This document shows, piece by piece, positions 33,782 to 41,757 of a stretch of DNA of 64,000 nt; within the stretch, counting starts at the first letter, position 1, and each line of letters begins with the position of its first letter. A program made the translations under genes and the position numbers. The DNA is from Bradyrhizobium sp. 4 (GTDB lineage: Bacteria; Pseudomonadota; Alphaproteobacteria; Rhizobiales; Xanthobacteraceae). The notes under the pieces are model-generated. The model saw only the letters and a program-made list of their open reading frames with translations. It did not search any database and had not been told where the DNA came from. Location of the stretch: assembly GCF_023100905.1 (NCBI RefSeq), contig NZ_CP064686.1, forward strand, positions 2,666,001 through 2,730,000, in the 5' to 3' direction.

Positions 33782-33914
33782 TTGAGGCTGTTCGTTCAGC
33801 CGCTGTGCCTTGTTGAATGCGCCCGCGGGCTCCTTTTCCATAGACATCGACGAATAGAATTTGTTCTGCGTGACGAGCACGCGGAACCTGCGCGTATGCG
33901 CTTTGGAGAAGAAA

Positions 33915-34124
33915 ATGACGACAGGTACTGTGAAGTGGTTTAACGGCCAGAAGGGCTTTGGATTCATTCAGCCGAACGACGGCGGCAACGATGTGTTCGT
34001 TCACATCAGCGCGGTCGAGCGGGCTGGTCTTGCAGGTCTCGCTGAAGGCCAAAAGGTCAACTTCGAGCTCAAGACCGACAAGATGCGGGGCAAGGTCAGC
34101 GCCGAGAATCTCTCGCTGGCCTAA
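33915..34124 (+). CDS. Cold-shock protein, CspA family
   Basis: 69 residues from ATG 33915 (MTTGTVKWFNGQKGFGFIQPNDGGNDVFVHISAVERAGL). The RNA-binding motifs RNP1 (KGFGFI) and RNP2 (VFVHI) are complete. It is a small OB-fold RNA chaperone. GGAGAAGAAA just before the start is a good ribosome site, so the 18-residue longer reading is rejected. A long leader and a terminator at 34168 frame it as a single-gene unit. Confidence 0.95.
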   Translation: MTTGTVKWFNGQKGFGFIQPNDGGNDVFVHISAVERAGLAGLAEGQKVNFELKTDKMRGKVSAENLSLA

Positions 34125-34167
34125 AGCCTTGGTGCCGTTTCACGGATGTGCTGAAACGGCCATGCCA

Positions 34168-34198
34168 CCCGCTCGATCCCAGGATTGAGCGGGTTTTT
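34168..34198 (+). terminator. Terminator after the cold-shock gene
   Basis: CCCGCTC (34168-34174) pairs with GAGCGGG (34187-34193), extended by three pairs including one G-T. A TTTTT run follows (34194-34198). Confidence 0.85.
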
Positions 34199-34222
34199 GT
34201 CCGTTGCAGAGCAGGGTGAATA

Positions 34223-34465
34223 ATGAGCGCCAAGAGACCGGCCGAACCGTCACCCGAAAGCATCGCGCGTACTAACCGTCAGCGGTTGGCCGCAGAGGAA
34301 GGCGCTCGGGCGATGGTGGATGTTGGAAAGCAAGCCGTCGATGTTCGCAAGAACATGGCGCGGCTTCGAGAGCTGCGCGAAGCCAAGGAAGCGGCAGACG
34401 CCGCCCTTCAGGCATCATTGCCCGCCGCCACCCCGACGAAGCGCAAGAAGAAGGTGACGCCATAG
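34223..34465 (+). CDS. Small charged hypothetical protein
   Basis: 80 residues (MSAKRPAEPSPESIARTNRQRLAAEEGARAMVDVGKQAVDVRKNMARLRELREAKEAAD...). It is helix-prone and highly charged, with a lysine-rich C-terminus (TPTKRKKKVTP). AGGGTGA lies about 7 bases before the ATG. No domain recognised. The nucleotide context (after a csp terminator, good ribosome site) supports a real gene. Confidence 0.65.
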   Translation: MSAKRPAEPSPESIARTNRQRLAAEEGARAMVDVGKQAVDVRKNMARLRELREAKEAADAALQASLPAATPTKRKKKVTP

Positions 34466-34528
34466 CTGGCTTCCATTGCGCCGACGACACCTCGGAGAGG
34501 GCCGATCACATGCCAAAGAGTGCGGGTC

Positions 34529-34744
34529 GTGCCTAGAATCAAGTCGGATGGCGGAGGCACCATCACCTTCTTTCTCGCGCTTGGCGCGGGACGACAGATG
34601 TGCCGTCTTGCGACGACCTTCCTGACGCAGAAGCAGGCTTTCAGTTATCTTCGCAAGAACCGGACCGAGTTCGAGCGCATGGCGCGGGCGCGGCTCGCTT
34701 CTGGTGCAGTCGAAGACGGAATCGTCGTGCTATCGATGCTGTAG
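34529..34744 (+). CDS. Small hypothetical protein
   Basis: 71 residues from GTG 34529 (MPRIKSDGGGTITFFLALGAGRQMCRLATTFLTQKQAFSYLRKNRTEFERMARARL...). A GTG at 34520 would add three residues. It ends SGAVEDGIVVLSML. It has no signal peptide and no domain that I recognise. Codon use looks like that of the neighbours, but the ribosome site is weak. Confidence 0.5.
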   Translation: MPRIKSDGGGTITFFLALGAGRQMCRLATTFLTQKQAFSYLRKNRTEFERMARARLASGAVEDGIVVLSML

Positions 34745-34810
34745 GGCAGGCGCAGATTTCAGTGCCGCGCCTTCAGCGCAATCCGCGATCGGAGTCTGGG
34801 ACCGACGCTC

Positions 34811-34993
34811 TTATTCGGAGCCGCTTCCCGGCTTCGCCTCCCGGGCCAATCGCTCCGCTTTCAGCCGTTCGCGATTCTCGTTGAAGGAGTTCTGATCCTT
34901 CGCATAGTCATTGATCGGCTTCTGCGTTGTCGCAGGCTTGAACGCCTTGTTGGCTTCACGCTTGGCGCGATCAGAGGATTGATCTTTCGACAT
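34811..34993 (-). CDS. Small charged hypothetical protein
   Basis: 60 residues (MSKDQSSDRAKREANKAFKPATTQKPINDYAKDQNSFNENRERLKAERLAREAKPGSGSE). Hydrophilic, helix-prone and Asn/Lys/Glu-rich, with no signal peptide. From memory, short proteins with NDYAK...F..NRERLKAERLARE are common in Bradyrhizobium and unassigned. The start is ATG 34993. Confidence 0.7.
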   Translation of the reverse strand: MSKDQSSDRAKREANKAFKPATTQKPINDYAKDQNSFNENRERLKAERLAREAKPGSGSE

Positions 34994-35315
34994 TTAAGCC
35001 CTCAATTTGATCAACGAGCGTGGTCCTGGCGAGTGCCGGACGCGACGCCACCTGTGCCCGAACTGAAAGGCCGACTTGCCATCCTCGGAAGCGGAGGCGA
35101 CCAGTTCTTCAGCGTGGGGCAGGGTCTTTGCGAGGCGTGCTGCACTCGCCGTGGAGATTGCATGCTGGCTTTTCCGGGCATGCTCGCATTTCCGGGAGCA
35201 CGCCGGTCGAGGAGTAACGGCCGGCCACCGCATCTGTTCCTCGCGAAACAATCTTTAATCCAGCCTTGGCGGCGCGGCAAGCGCGCCGATCGTGCGATGC
35301 AGCCTTTGCGCGCCA
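34994..35315. other. Intergenic stretch with no supportable gene
   Basis: Open frames exist on both strands, but none shows a domain, start signal or coding bias. An imperfect direct repeat, ATGCTGGCTTTTCCGGGC near 35162 and ATGCTCGCATTTCCGGGA near 35180, is the only structure I notice. Confidence 0.5.
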
Positions 35316-35346
35316 ACAAAAAGGCCGCCGAAGCCGGGCGGCCTTT
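35316..35346 (-). terminator. Terminator after frc
   Basis: AAAGGCCGCC (35320-35329) is perfectly inverted as GGCGGCCTTT (35337-35346) with a 7-base loop. On the minus strand the stem leads into TTTTTG. It lies 22 bases after the frc stop. Confidence 0.9.
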
Positions 35347-35367
35347 CGCGTCGTGAGATAAGCCCGC

Positions 35368-36645
35368 TTACTCCGCGGCCTGCTTTTGCGGCGGATCGAG
35401 CGCGCCGGACTTGTGGATATCGGCGACCTGATGGTCCGAGAAGCCAAGCACGGTGCGCAGGATCTCGTCAGTGTGCTCGCCGAGCAGCGGGGAGCGCTCC
35501 ACCTCGCTCCGGGAGTCCGACAGCTTGATCGGGTTGCCAACCGAGATGTACTTGCCGCGGGTGGGGTGGTCGACCTCGACCACGGTGCCGGTCGCGCGCA
35601 GCGACTGGTCTTCGGCGATCTCCTTCATCGACAGGATCGGGCCGCAGGGGATGTCGTCCTTGTTGAGGATTTCCATCGCCTCGAACTTCGTCTTCGTCAT
35701 CGTCCACTGTTCGATGCGGCCGAAGATTTCGTTGAGGCGCGGCAGGCGGACGGCCGGCTTGGCGTAGTTCGGATCGGTCTTCCAGGAGGGCTCACCGATC
35801 ACGTCGCAGATCTTCTCCCAGACCGGGGCCTGGGTGATGAAGTAGATGTAGGCGTTGGGATCGGTCTCCCACCCCTTGCACTTCAGGATGCGGCCGGGCT
35901 GGCCGCCGCCGGAATCGTTGCCCGCGCGCGGCACGGCATCACCGAACGGAATGCCTTCGCCGAACTGGCTGTATTCCTTGAGTGGACCATGGGCGAGGCG
36001 CTGCTGGTCGCGCAGCTTGACGCGCGCGAGGTTGAGCACGCCGTCCTGCATCGCGGCCGTCACCTTCTGGCCCTTGCCGGAATGGGTGCGCTGATAGAGT
36101 GCGGTGACGATGCCGAGCGCCAGATGCAGACCGGTGCCGCTGTCGCCGATCTGCGCGCCGGTGACCAGCGGCAGGCCGTCGCGGAAGCCGGTGGTGGAGG
36201 CGGCGCCGCCGGTGCACTGTGCGACATTCTCATAGACCTTGCAGTCTTCGTACGGTCCGGGACCGAAGCCCTTGATCGAGGCGACGATCATCTTCGGGTT
36301 GATCGCCTGGATCTTCTCCCAGGGGAAGCCCATGCGGTCGAGCACGCCGGGACCGAAGTTCTCGACCAGCACGTCGCACTTCTTGATCAGCTCGGTGAGG
36401 ACTTCCTTGCCCTTGGGGTTCTTGGTGTCGAGCGTGATCGAGCGCTTGTTGTGGTTGAGCATGGTGAAATACAGGCTGTCCACGTTCGGGATGTCCTGCA
36501 GCTGGCCGCGGGTGATGTCACCGACACCTGGACGTTCCACCTTGATCACGTCGGCGCCGAACCATGCGAGCAACTGCGTGCAGGTCGGCCCGGACTGGAC
36601 GTGGGTGAAGTCGAGAATGCGAACGCCCTCGAGCGCTTTTGTCAT
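35368..36645 (-). CDS. frc: Formyl-CoA:oxalate CoA-transferase
   Basis: 425 residues (MTKALEGVRILDFTHVQSGPTCTQLLAWFGADVIKVERP), a class III CoA-transferase of the usual size. Gln17 (HVQSGP) and the catalytic Asp168 (AQIGDSGTGLHLALG) match the positions known for Oxalobacter Frc (Gln17, Asp169). A glycine-rich loop (GNDSGGGQPG) near 240-250 corresponds to the flexible active-site loop. It moves CoA from formyl-CoA to oxalate, giving oxalyl-CoA and formate in the cytoplasm. It is downstream of oxc (65-base gap) in the gntR-oxc-frc operon. Confidence 0.96.
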   Translation of the reverse strand: MTKALEGVRILDFTHVQSGPTCTQLLAWFGADVIKVERPGVGDITRGQLQDIPNVDSLYFTMLNHNKRSITLDTKNPKGKEVLTELIKKCDVLVENFGPGVLDRMGFPWEKIQAINPKMIVASIKGFGPGPYEDCKVYENVAQCTGGAASTTGFRDGLPLVTGAQIGDSGTGLHLALGIVTALYQRTHSGKGQKVTAAMQDGVLNLARVKLRDQQRLAHGPLKEYSQFGEGIPFGDAVPRAGNDSGGGQPGRILKCKGWETDPNAYIYFITQAPVWEKICDVIGEPSWKTDPNYAKPAVRLPRLNEIFGRIEQWTMTKTKFEAMEILNKDDIPCGPILSMKEIAEDQSLRATGTVVEVDHPTRGKYISVGNPIKLSDSRSEVERSPLLGEHTDEILRTVLGFSDHQVADIHKSGALDPPQKQAAE

Positions 36646-36710
36646 CGTGTTGCTCCGTACTCTGATCTACCCCTGCACCCGCAGGGACCTTATGGGTTGA
36701 AGGGGAGTGC

Positions 36711-38444
36711 TTACTTCTTCTTCTGCAGAACGCTCTGCGGATTGAGGTTGCCGATGCGGCCGCTTTCGGAACCGGCGGCTGGATCGATCACGGCGTTGAT
36801 GAGCGTCGGCTTGCCCGAGGCCATGGCTTCGTTGACGGCGCGCTTGAGCTCGTCCGGCGAGGTCGCGTTCACGCCGATGCCGCCGAAGGCTTCCATCATC
36901 TTGTCGTAGCGGGCGCCCTTGACGAACACGGTCGTCGCCGGATCGGCGTTGACGCTGTTGACGTCGGTACCGCGATAGATGCCGTCATTGTTGAAGATGA
37001 CGACGCAGATCGGCAAATTGTAACGGCAGATGGTCTCGACCTCCATGCCGGAGAAGCCGAAGGCCGAGTCGCCTTCGACCGCGAGCACGGGATGGCCTGT
37101 CTCGAGAGCCGCCGCGATCGCCTGACCCATGCCAATACCCATCACGCCCCAGGTGCCGACGTCGAGACGCTTGCGCGGCTTGTACATGTCGATGACGCCG
37201 CGGGCGAGGTCGAGCGTGTTGGCGCCCTCGTTGACGAGGATCGCCTCGGGATGATCCTTGATGACGTTCTTCAGCACGCCGAGCGCGCCGTGATAGTCCA
37301 TCGGCGATTTGTTGTTCATGAGCTTCGGCGCCATCTTGGCGACGTTCTCTTCGCGCTTGGTCGAAATCGCCTTGGTCCATTCGGCCGGCGGGGCGGTCCA
37401 GCCCGAAGCCATCGCCTGATTGAAGGCGGAGACGACCGAGCCGATGTCGCCGACGACGGGCGCGACGATCTCGACGTTGGAGTCCATTTCCCTGGGCTCG
37501 ATGTCGACCTGGATGAACTTCTTGGGCGCTTCGCCCCAGTTCTTGCCTTTGCCGTGCGAGAGCAGCCAGTTCAGCCGGGCGCCGATCAGCAGCACGACGT
37601 CGGATTCTTTCAGCACCGTCGAGCGGGCGGCGCCTGCGCACTGCGGATGCGTATCGGAGAGGAGGCCCTTGGCCATGCTCATCGGCAGGAAGGGGATGCC
37701 GCTCTTCTCGACGAAGGTTTTGATCTCCTCATCGGCCTGCGCGTAGGCCGCGCCCTTGCCGAGGATGATGAGCGGACGTTTTGCGCTCTTCAAAACATCA
37801 AGCGCGCGCTTGATCGAAGCGGGCGAGGGGATCTGCGCGGGAGCCGCGTCGATCACCTTGACCAGCGACTTCCGGCCGGCATCGGCGTTCATTACCTGCC
37901 CGAACAGTTTTGCCGGAAGGTCGAGATAGACGCCGCCGGGACGGCCGGAGACGGCGGCACGGATGGCACGGGCAAGCCCGATGCCGATGTCTTGGGCGTG
38001 CAGCACGCGATAGGCTGCCTTGCACAGCGGCTTGGCGATCGCGAGCTGGTCCATCTCTTCGTAGTCGCCCTGCTGGAGGTCGACGATCTCGCGCTCGGAG
38101 GAGCCCGAGATCAGGATCATCGGGTAGCAGTTGGTGGTGGCGTGCGCGAGTGCGGTGAGACCGTTGAGGAAGCCGGGCGCGGAGACGGTGAGGCAGATGC
38201 CGGGCTTCTTGGTGAGGTAGCCGGCGATGCCCGCCGCATAACCGGCGTTCTGCTCGTGGCGGAACGAAATCATGCGAATACCGGCCGCCTGGGCCATGCG
38301 ACCCAAATCCGTGATCGGGATGCCCGGCACATTGTAGATGGTGTTGATGCCGTTCAGCTTGAGCGCGTCGATGACGAGATGAAAACCATCCGTCAATTCC
38401 TGCTCGGTGCCCGGTGCTTCGGACTTGGTCGCGGTATTCAGCAT
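36711..38444 (-). CDS. oxc: Oxalyl-CoA decarboxylase
   Basis: 577 residues from ATG 38444 (MLNTATKSEAPGTEQELTDGFHLVIDALKLNGINTIYNVPG), after GGGAGA. It is a TPP enzyme with catalytic Glu64 (FRHEQNAGYAAG) and the TPP/Mg site VEGDSAFGFSGMEVETICRYNLPICVVIFNN. The central domain and C-terminus match Oxc. It decarboxylates oxalyl-CoA to formyl-CoA, which Frc recycles. An in-frame start at 38570 would run through the GntR gene's downstream region and is rejected. Confidence 0.96.
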   Translation of the reverse strand: MLNTATKSEAPGTEQELTDGFHLVIDALKLNGINTIYNVPGIPITDLGRMAQAAGIRMISFRHEQNAGYAAGIAGYLTKKPGICLTVSAPGFLNGLTALAHATTNCYPMILISGSSEREIVDLQQGDYEEMDQLAIAKPLCKAAYRVLHAQDIGIGLARAIRAAVSGRPGGVYLDLPAKLFGQVMNADAGRKSLVKVIDAAPAQIPSPASIKRALDVLKSAKRPLIILGKGAAYAQADEEIKTFVEKSGIPFLPMSMAKGLLSDTHPQCAGAARSTVLKESDVVLLIGARLNWLLSHGKGKNWGEAPKKFIQVDIEPREMDSNVEIVAPVVGDIGSVVSAFNQAMASGWTAPPAEWTKAISTKREENVAKMAPKLMNNKSPMDYHGALGVLKNVIKDHPEAILVNEGANTLDLARGVIDMYKPRKRLDVGTWGVMGIGMGQAIAAALETGHPVLAVEGDSAFGFSGMEVETICRYNLPICVVIFNNDGIYRGTDVNSVNADPATTVFVKGARYDKMMEAFGGIGVNATSPDELKRAVNEAMASGKPTLINAVIDPAAGSESGRIGNLNPQSVLQKKK

Positions 38445-38523
38445 GGGCCTTGTCTCCCTGATCTCAAGATGCCGTTTCAGGCTTTTGGGGGCGATGCCTC
38501 GCCCTTCTGGTGAACGTTGCTGG

Positions 38524-39252
38524 CTAGAAGAGTTCCTGACCATGCGCTTCGACGTAAGCGGCAAGGCCAAGGGTGTGATCGCGGGCGCGCTTCTCGGCGA
38601 GTTCGGTATCGCGCGCCTCCAGGGCTTCGATCATGCCGAGATGCTCGGGTAACGACGTCGCGGTGCGGTCCTTGCGTCCGATGGTCAGTTGCCGATAGCC
38701 ACGCACGTGCAGCAGCAGGTCGTTGGTGAGATCGACCAGCACCGGCGATTCCGACAGCGAGATCAGCGCCTGGTGGAAGGCGATGTTGGCGCGCGAATAT
38801 TCCTCGACATGATCCTCGGGGAGGCGGTCTTTGCCAAAATCCTTGAAGTAGTCGCGCAGCGCCGTGATGTCTTTCTTGCGCGCCGTGGCGGTGATGAGAC
38901 GGGCCGCCATGCTCTCCAGCGCCGCCCAGGCGCGGATCATGTCGACGATCTCGCTCTTGGTCCTTCGCACCACCATGATGCCGCGGCGCGGAACCGTCTT
39001 CACGAAACCGTCCTGCTCGAGCATCGCGATGGCTTCGCGGATCGGCGTGCGGCTCACGCCCAGGCGCTCGGACAACGCGCGCTCGTCGAGCATCACCGGC
39101 TCGGGCGTCGAGTAGATGTCCATCTTGAGGATGGCTTCCTTCAAGGCGTCATACGCCTTGTTCTTGAAGCTCGACTCCGGGGCAATACGAACGATTGCGA
39201 TATCTGCCTCGGCCATGTTCGGCAACGCCTTGGTTGGTTTCCGCAGTGACAC
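38524..39252 (-). CDS. GntR/FCD-family regulator of the oxalate genes
   Basis: 242 residues from GTG 39252, about 9 bases after GGAGG. The N-terminal winged helix (AYDALKEAILKMDI ... LSERLGVSRTPIREAIAMLEQDGFVKTVPRRGIMVV) is standard GntR. The C-terminal FCD domain has the metal-site histidines in RANIAFHQAL, EHLGMIEAL and ARDHTLGLAAY; the usual first Asp appears to be Asn. It lies 79 bases before oxc on the same strand and is preceded by a 17-bp operator copy, so it probably controls its own operon. FCD proteins sense small acids; oxalate, oxalyl-CoA or glyoxylate is an obvious candidate here. Confidence 0.93.
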   Translation of the reverse strand: MSLRKPTKALPNMAEADIAIVRIAPESSFKNKAYDALKEAILKMDIYSTPEPVMLDERALSERLGVSRTPIREAIAMLEQDGFVKTVPRRGIMVVRRTKSEIVDMIRAWAALESMAARLITATARKKDITALRDYFKDFGKDRLPEDHVEEYSRANIAFHQALISLSESPVLVDLTNDLLLHVRGYRQLTIGRKDRTATSLPEHLGMIEALEARDTELAEKRARDHTLGLAAYVEAHGQELF

Positions 39253-39308
39253 GACGAATCTCCTCCAGTGGGAGTCGTCTTTTACAGGATTATTAACGGG
39301 AAAGTTTT

Positions 39309-39325
39309 TGGCATACCAAATACCA
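39309..39325. promoter_or_regulatory. Putative GntR operator 5 (gntR-oxc-frc operon)
   Basis: TGGCATACCAAATACCA, 57-73 bases upstream of the GntR start, in the divergent region shared with the acyl-CoA synthetase gene. Confidence 0.72.
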
Positions 39326-39389
39326 GAATGTCAAGCTGCCTATTTTTTGCAGCGTTCTAAGGTGCGCTGCAGCTTGACAAGTTGGCTTC

Positions 39390-39406
39390 TGGCATACCAA
39401 ATGCCA
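39390..39406. promoter_or_regulatory. Putative GntR operator 6 (acyl-CoA synthetase gene)
   Basis: TGGCATACCAAATGCCA, the best copy: TGGCAT and ATGCCA are perfectly inverted around a 5-base centre. It is 81 bp (centre to centre) from operator 5 and 161 bases upstream of the synthetase start. Confidence 0.75.
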
Positions 39407-39566
39407 TCGCCAGCCATTTTTGATCCAAGCCGGCGGAGTAATCTCGGCTTTATGCCACTCCGTTCCGCGCGATGGAACAGAGCGCGGCGAATGGAAAAGC
39501 ATCACGGGCAGCCGCAACACGCGCGCGCTTTGAGAACGCAAGAACCAAGGTCAAGGGAGAAGCCAC

Positions 39567-41696
39567 ATGTCCAATTCCAAAGATGCCGTCCGCAAGGTGC
39601 TTGACCAGGTCAAGGCGGACAAGCGCACCAGCCTGACCGCGCCGGAAGGTAAGCTGGTCTGCGACGCCTATGGCATTGCGGTGCCGAAGGAGGGGGTGGC
39701 GAAGTCGGCCGGCGAGGCCGGCAAGATGGCCGCCTCGATGGGCTTCCCGCTGGTGATGAAGATCGTCTCGCCGGACATTCTCCACAAGACCGAAGCCGGT
39801 GGCGTCATCGTTGGCCTCAAGTCGGCCGAGGACGCCGAGAAGGCCTACGAGACCATTCTCGGCAACGCCAGGAAGTACAAATCCGACGCCAAGATCGAGG
39901 GCGTCCAGGTGCAGCAGATGCTGGCCGGCGGCACCGAAGTGATCGTCGGGTCGATCACCGACGCCTCGTTCGGCAAGCTGGTTGCCTTCGGCCTCGGCGG
40001 CGTGCTGGTCGAAGTTCTGAAGGACATCACCTTCCGCCTCGCACCCGCGACCAAGCAAGATGCGCTGTCGATGCTCGACGGCATCCAGGCGCACGAAATT
40101 TTGAAGGGCGTTCGCGGCGGCGAGCCGGTGAACCGCACCGCGCTCGCCGATGTCATCGTCAAGGTCTCGCAGCTTGTCACCGATTTCCCCGAGATCGTCG
40201 AGCTCGATCTCAACCCGGTGTTCGCGACGGCCAAGGACGCGATCGCGGCCGACGTCCGCATCGTCGTCGACTTCGCTTACGTGCCCAAGCCGAAGCCGCG
40301 CCCGACCGAAGAGATCGTCGCGGCGATGAGCCGCATCATGCAGCCGAAGGCGGTTGCCGTGGTCGGCGCTTCGGCCGAAGACGGCAAAATCGGCAATTCC
40401 GTGATGAAGAACCTCATCAACGGCGGCTACAAGGGTGACATCTACCCGATCCATCCCAAGGCCGCCGAGATCCTCGGCTACAAGGCGTACAAGAGCGTCA
40501 AGGACGTGCCCGGCGTGATCGACACCGCGGTGTTCGCAATTCCCGCGAAGTTCGTGGCCGCGGCGCTCACCGAATGCGGCGAGAAGAAAATTCCCGGCGC
40601 GGTCCTGATCCCGTCGGGCTTCGCGGAAGCCGGCGCGCCGGAGCTCCAGGCCGAGATCGTCGAAGTCGGCAGGAAATACGACATCCGCCTGATGGGGCCG
40701 AACATCTACGGCTTCTATTATACGCCTGCCAATCTCTGCGCGACCTTCTGCACCGCCTATGACGTCAAGGGCCATGCGGCACTGTCTTCGCAATCGGGCG
40801 GCATCGGCATGGCCATCATCGGCTTCTCCCGTTCGGCCAAGATGGGCGTGTCGGCGATCGTCGGCCTCGGCAACAAGTCCGACATCGACGAGGACGATCT
40901 GCTTGCCTTCTTCGAGCAGGATCCGAATACGAACCTGATCGCGCAGCACTGCGAAGACCTCAAGGACGGCCGCGCCTTTGCGGAAGCGGCAAAACGCGTC
41001 TCCAAGAAGAAGCCGGTCATCGTGCTCAAGGCCGGCCGCACCTCGGCCGGTGCGAAGGCGGCCTCGTCGCACACCGGCGCGCTCGCCGGCAACGACAAGA
41101 TCTACGAGGATGTCCTGGCGCAGTCCGGCGTGATCCGCGCCCGTAGCTTGCGGCAGCTGCTCGAGTTCGCGCGGGGCGTGCCGGTGCTGCCGACGCCGAA
41201 GGGCGAGAACGTGCTGATCATCACCGGCGCCGGCGGCTCGGGCGTGCTGCTGTCGGACTCCTGCGTCGACAACGGCCTGTCGCTGATGGCGATGCCGGCG
41301 GATCTGGATGCGGCCTTCCGCAAGTTCATCCCGCCGTTTGGCGCGGCCGGAAATCCCGTGGACATCACCGGTGGCGAGCCGCCGATCACCTACGTCAATA
41401 CGGTGAAGCTCGGCCTGACGGACGAGCGCATCCATTCGCTCATTCTCGGCTACTGGCACACCATCGTCACACCGCCGATGGTGTTCGCCCGCAACATGGT
41501 CGAGGTGAAGAAGGAGATGGAGGCCAAGGGCTTCGTGAAGCCGATCGTCGCCTCGCTCGCCGGCGACGTGGAGGTCGAGGAGGCCGCCGAATATCTCTAC
41601 CAGAACGGCATCCCGGCCTATGCATACTCGACCGAGCTGCCGGTGGAAGTGCTCGGCGCCAAGTACAAATGGGCGCGCGGGGCAGGGCTGCTCTGA
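39567..41696 (+). CDS. NDP-forming acyl-CoA synthetase (acetate-CoA ligase family)
   Basis: 709 residues from ATG 39567 after AGGGAGAAG. An ATP-grasp-type beta domain comes first (about 1-240, with PLVMKIVSPDILHKTEAGGVIVGL). It is followed by a CoA-binding Rossmann domain (MQPKAVAVVGASAEDGKIGNSVMKNL) and a ligase domain with phosphohistidine loop SSHTGALAGND. This beta-alpha order is one of the two seen in the acetyl-CoA synthetase (ADP-forming) family. It couples nucleotide to acyl-CoA formation. In this operon context its substrate may be oxalate (an oxalyl-CoA synthetase), but this is inferred from location and the shared operator. Confidence 0.9.
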   Translation: MSNSKDAVRKVLDQVKADKRTSLTAPEGKLVCDAYGIAVPKEGVAKSAGEAGKMAASMGFPLVMKIVSPDILHKTEAGGVIVGLKSAEDAEKAYETILGNARKYKSDAKIEGVQVQQMLAGGTEVIVGSITDASFGKLVAFGLGGVLVEVLKDITFRLAPATKQDALSMLDGIQAHEILKGVRGGEPVNRTALADVIVKVSQLVTDFPEIVELDLNPVFATAKDAIAADVRIVVDFAYVPKPKPRPTEEIVAAMSRIMQPKAVAVVGASAEDGKIGNSVMKNLINGGYKGDIYPIHPKAAEILGYKAYKSVKDVPGVIDTAVFAIPAKFVAAALTECGEKKIPGAVLIPSGFAEAGAPELQAEIVEVGRKYDIRLMGPNIYGFYYTPANLCATFCTAYDVKGHAALSSQSGGIGMAIIGFSRSAKMGVSAIVGLGNKSDIDEDDLLAFFEQDPNTNLIAQHCEDLKDGRAFAEAAKRVSKKKPVIVLKAGRTSAGAKAASSHTGALAGNDKIYEDVLAQSGVIRARSLRQLLEFARGVPVLPTPKGENVLIITGAGGSGVLLSDSCVDNGLSLMAMPADLDAAFRKFIPPFGAAGNPVDITGGEPPITYVNTVKLGLTDERIHSLILGYWHTIVTPPMVFARNMVEVKKEMEAKGFVKPIVASLAGDVEVEEAAEYLYQNGIPAYAYSTELPVEVLGAKYKWARGAGLL

Positions 41697-41712
41697 GTCG
41701 ACGATGCCGCTT

Positions 41713-41740
41713 CGCCTCTCCTCGCGTGCGGGGAGAGGCG
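41713..41740. repeat. Short palindromic hairpin between synthetase and IclR genes
   Basis: CGCCTCTCC (41713-41721) is perfectly inverted as GGAGAGGCG (41732-41740) with a 10-base loop. No T-run follows. It resembles the small CTCTCCCC...GGGGAGAG hairpins scattered in Bradyrhizobium genomes, from memory. Confidence 0.55.
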
Positions 41741-41757
41741 AGAACAGTCAGGTCGCG

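Noticed and set aside
33772..33788. TGGTATACGTTGAGGCT before the cold-shock gene, as a seventh GntR operator
   Set aside because: Only the left half-site matches; ATGCCA is absent and the position fits a -10 element better.
34979..35356. Plus-strand frame of 125 codons before the frc terminator
   Set aside because: No start signal or motif, it begins inside a minus-strand small gene and runs through the frc terminator stem.
39450..41459. Minus-strand frame opposite the acyl-CoA synthetase (669 codons)
   Set aside because: Antisense shadow with biased composition; the sense gene has clear domains and a ribosome site.
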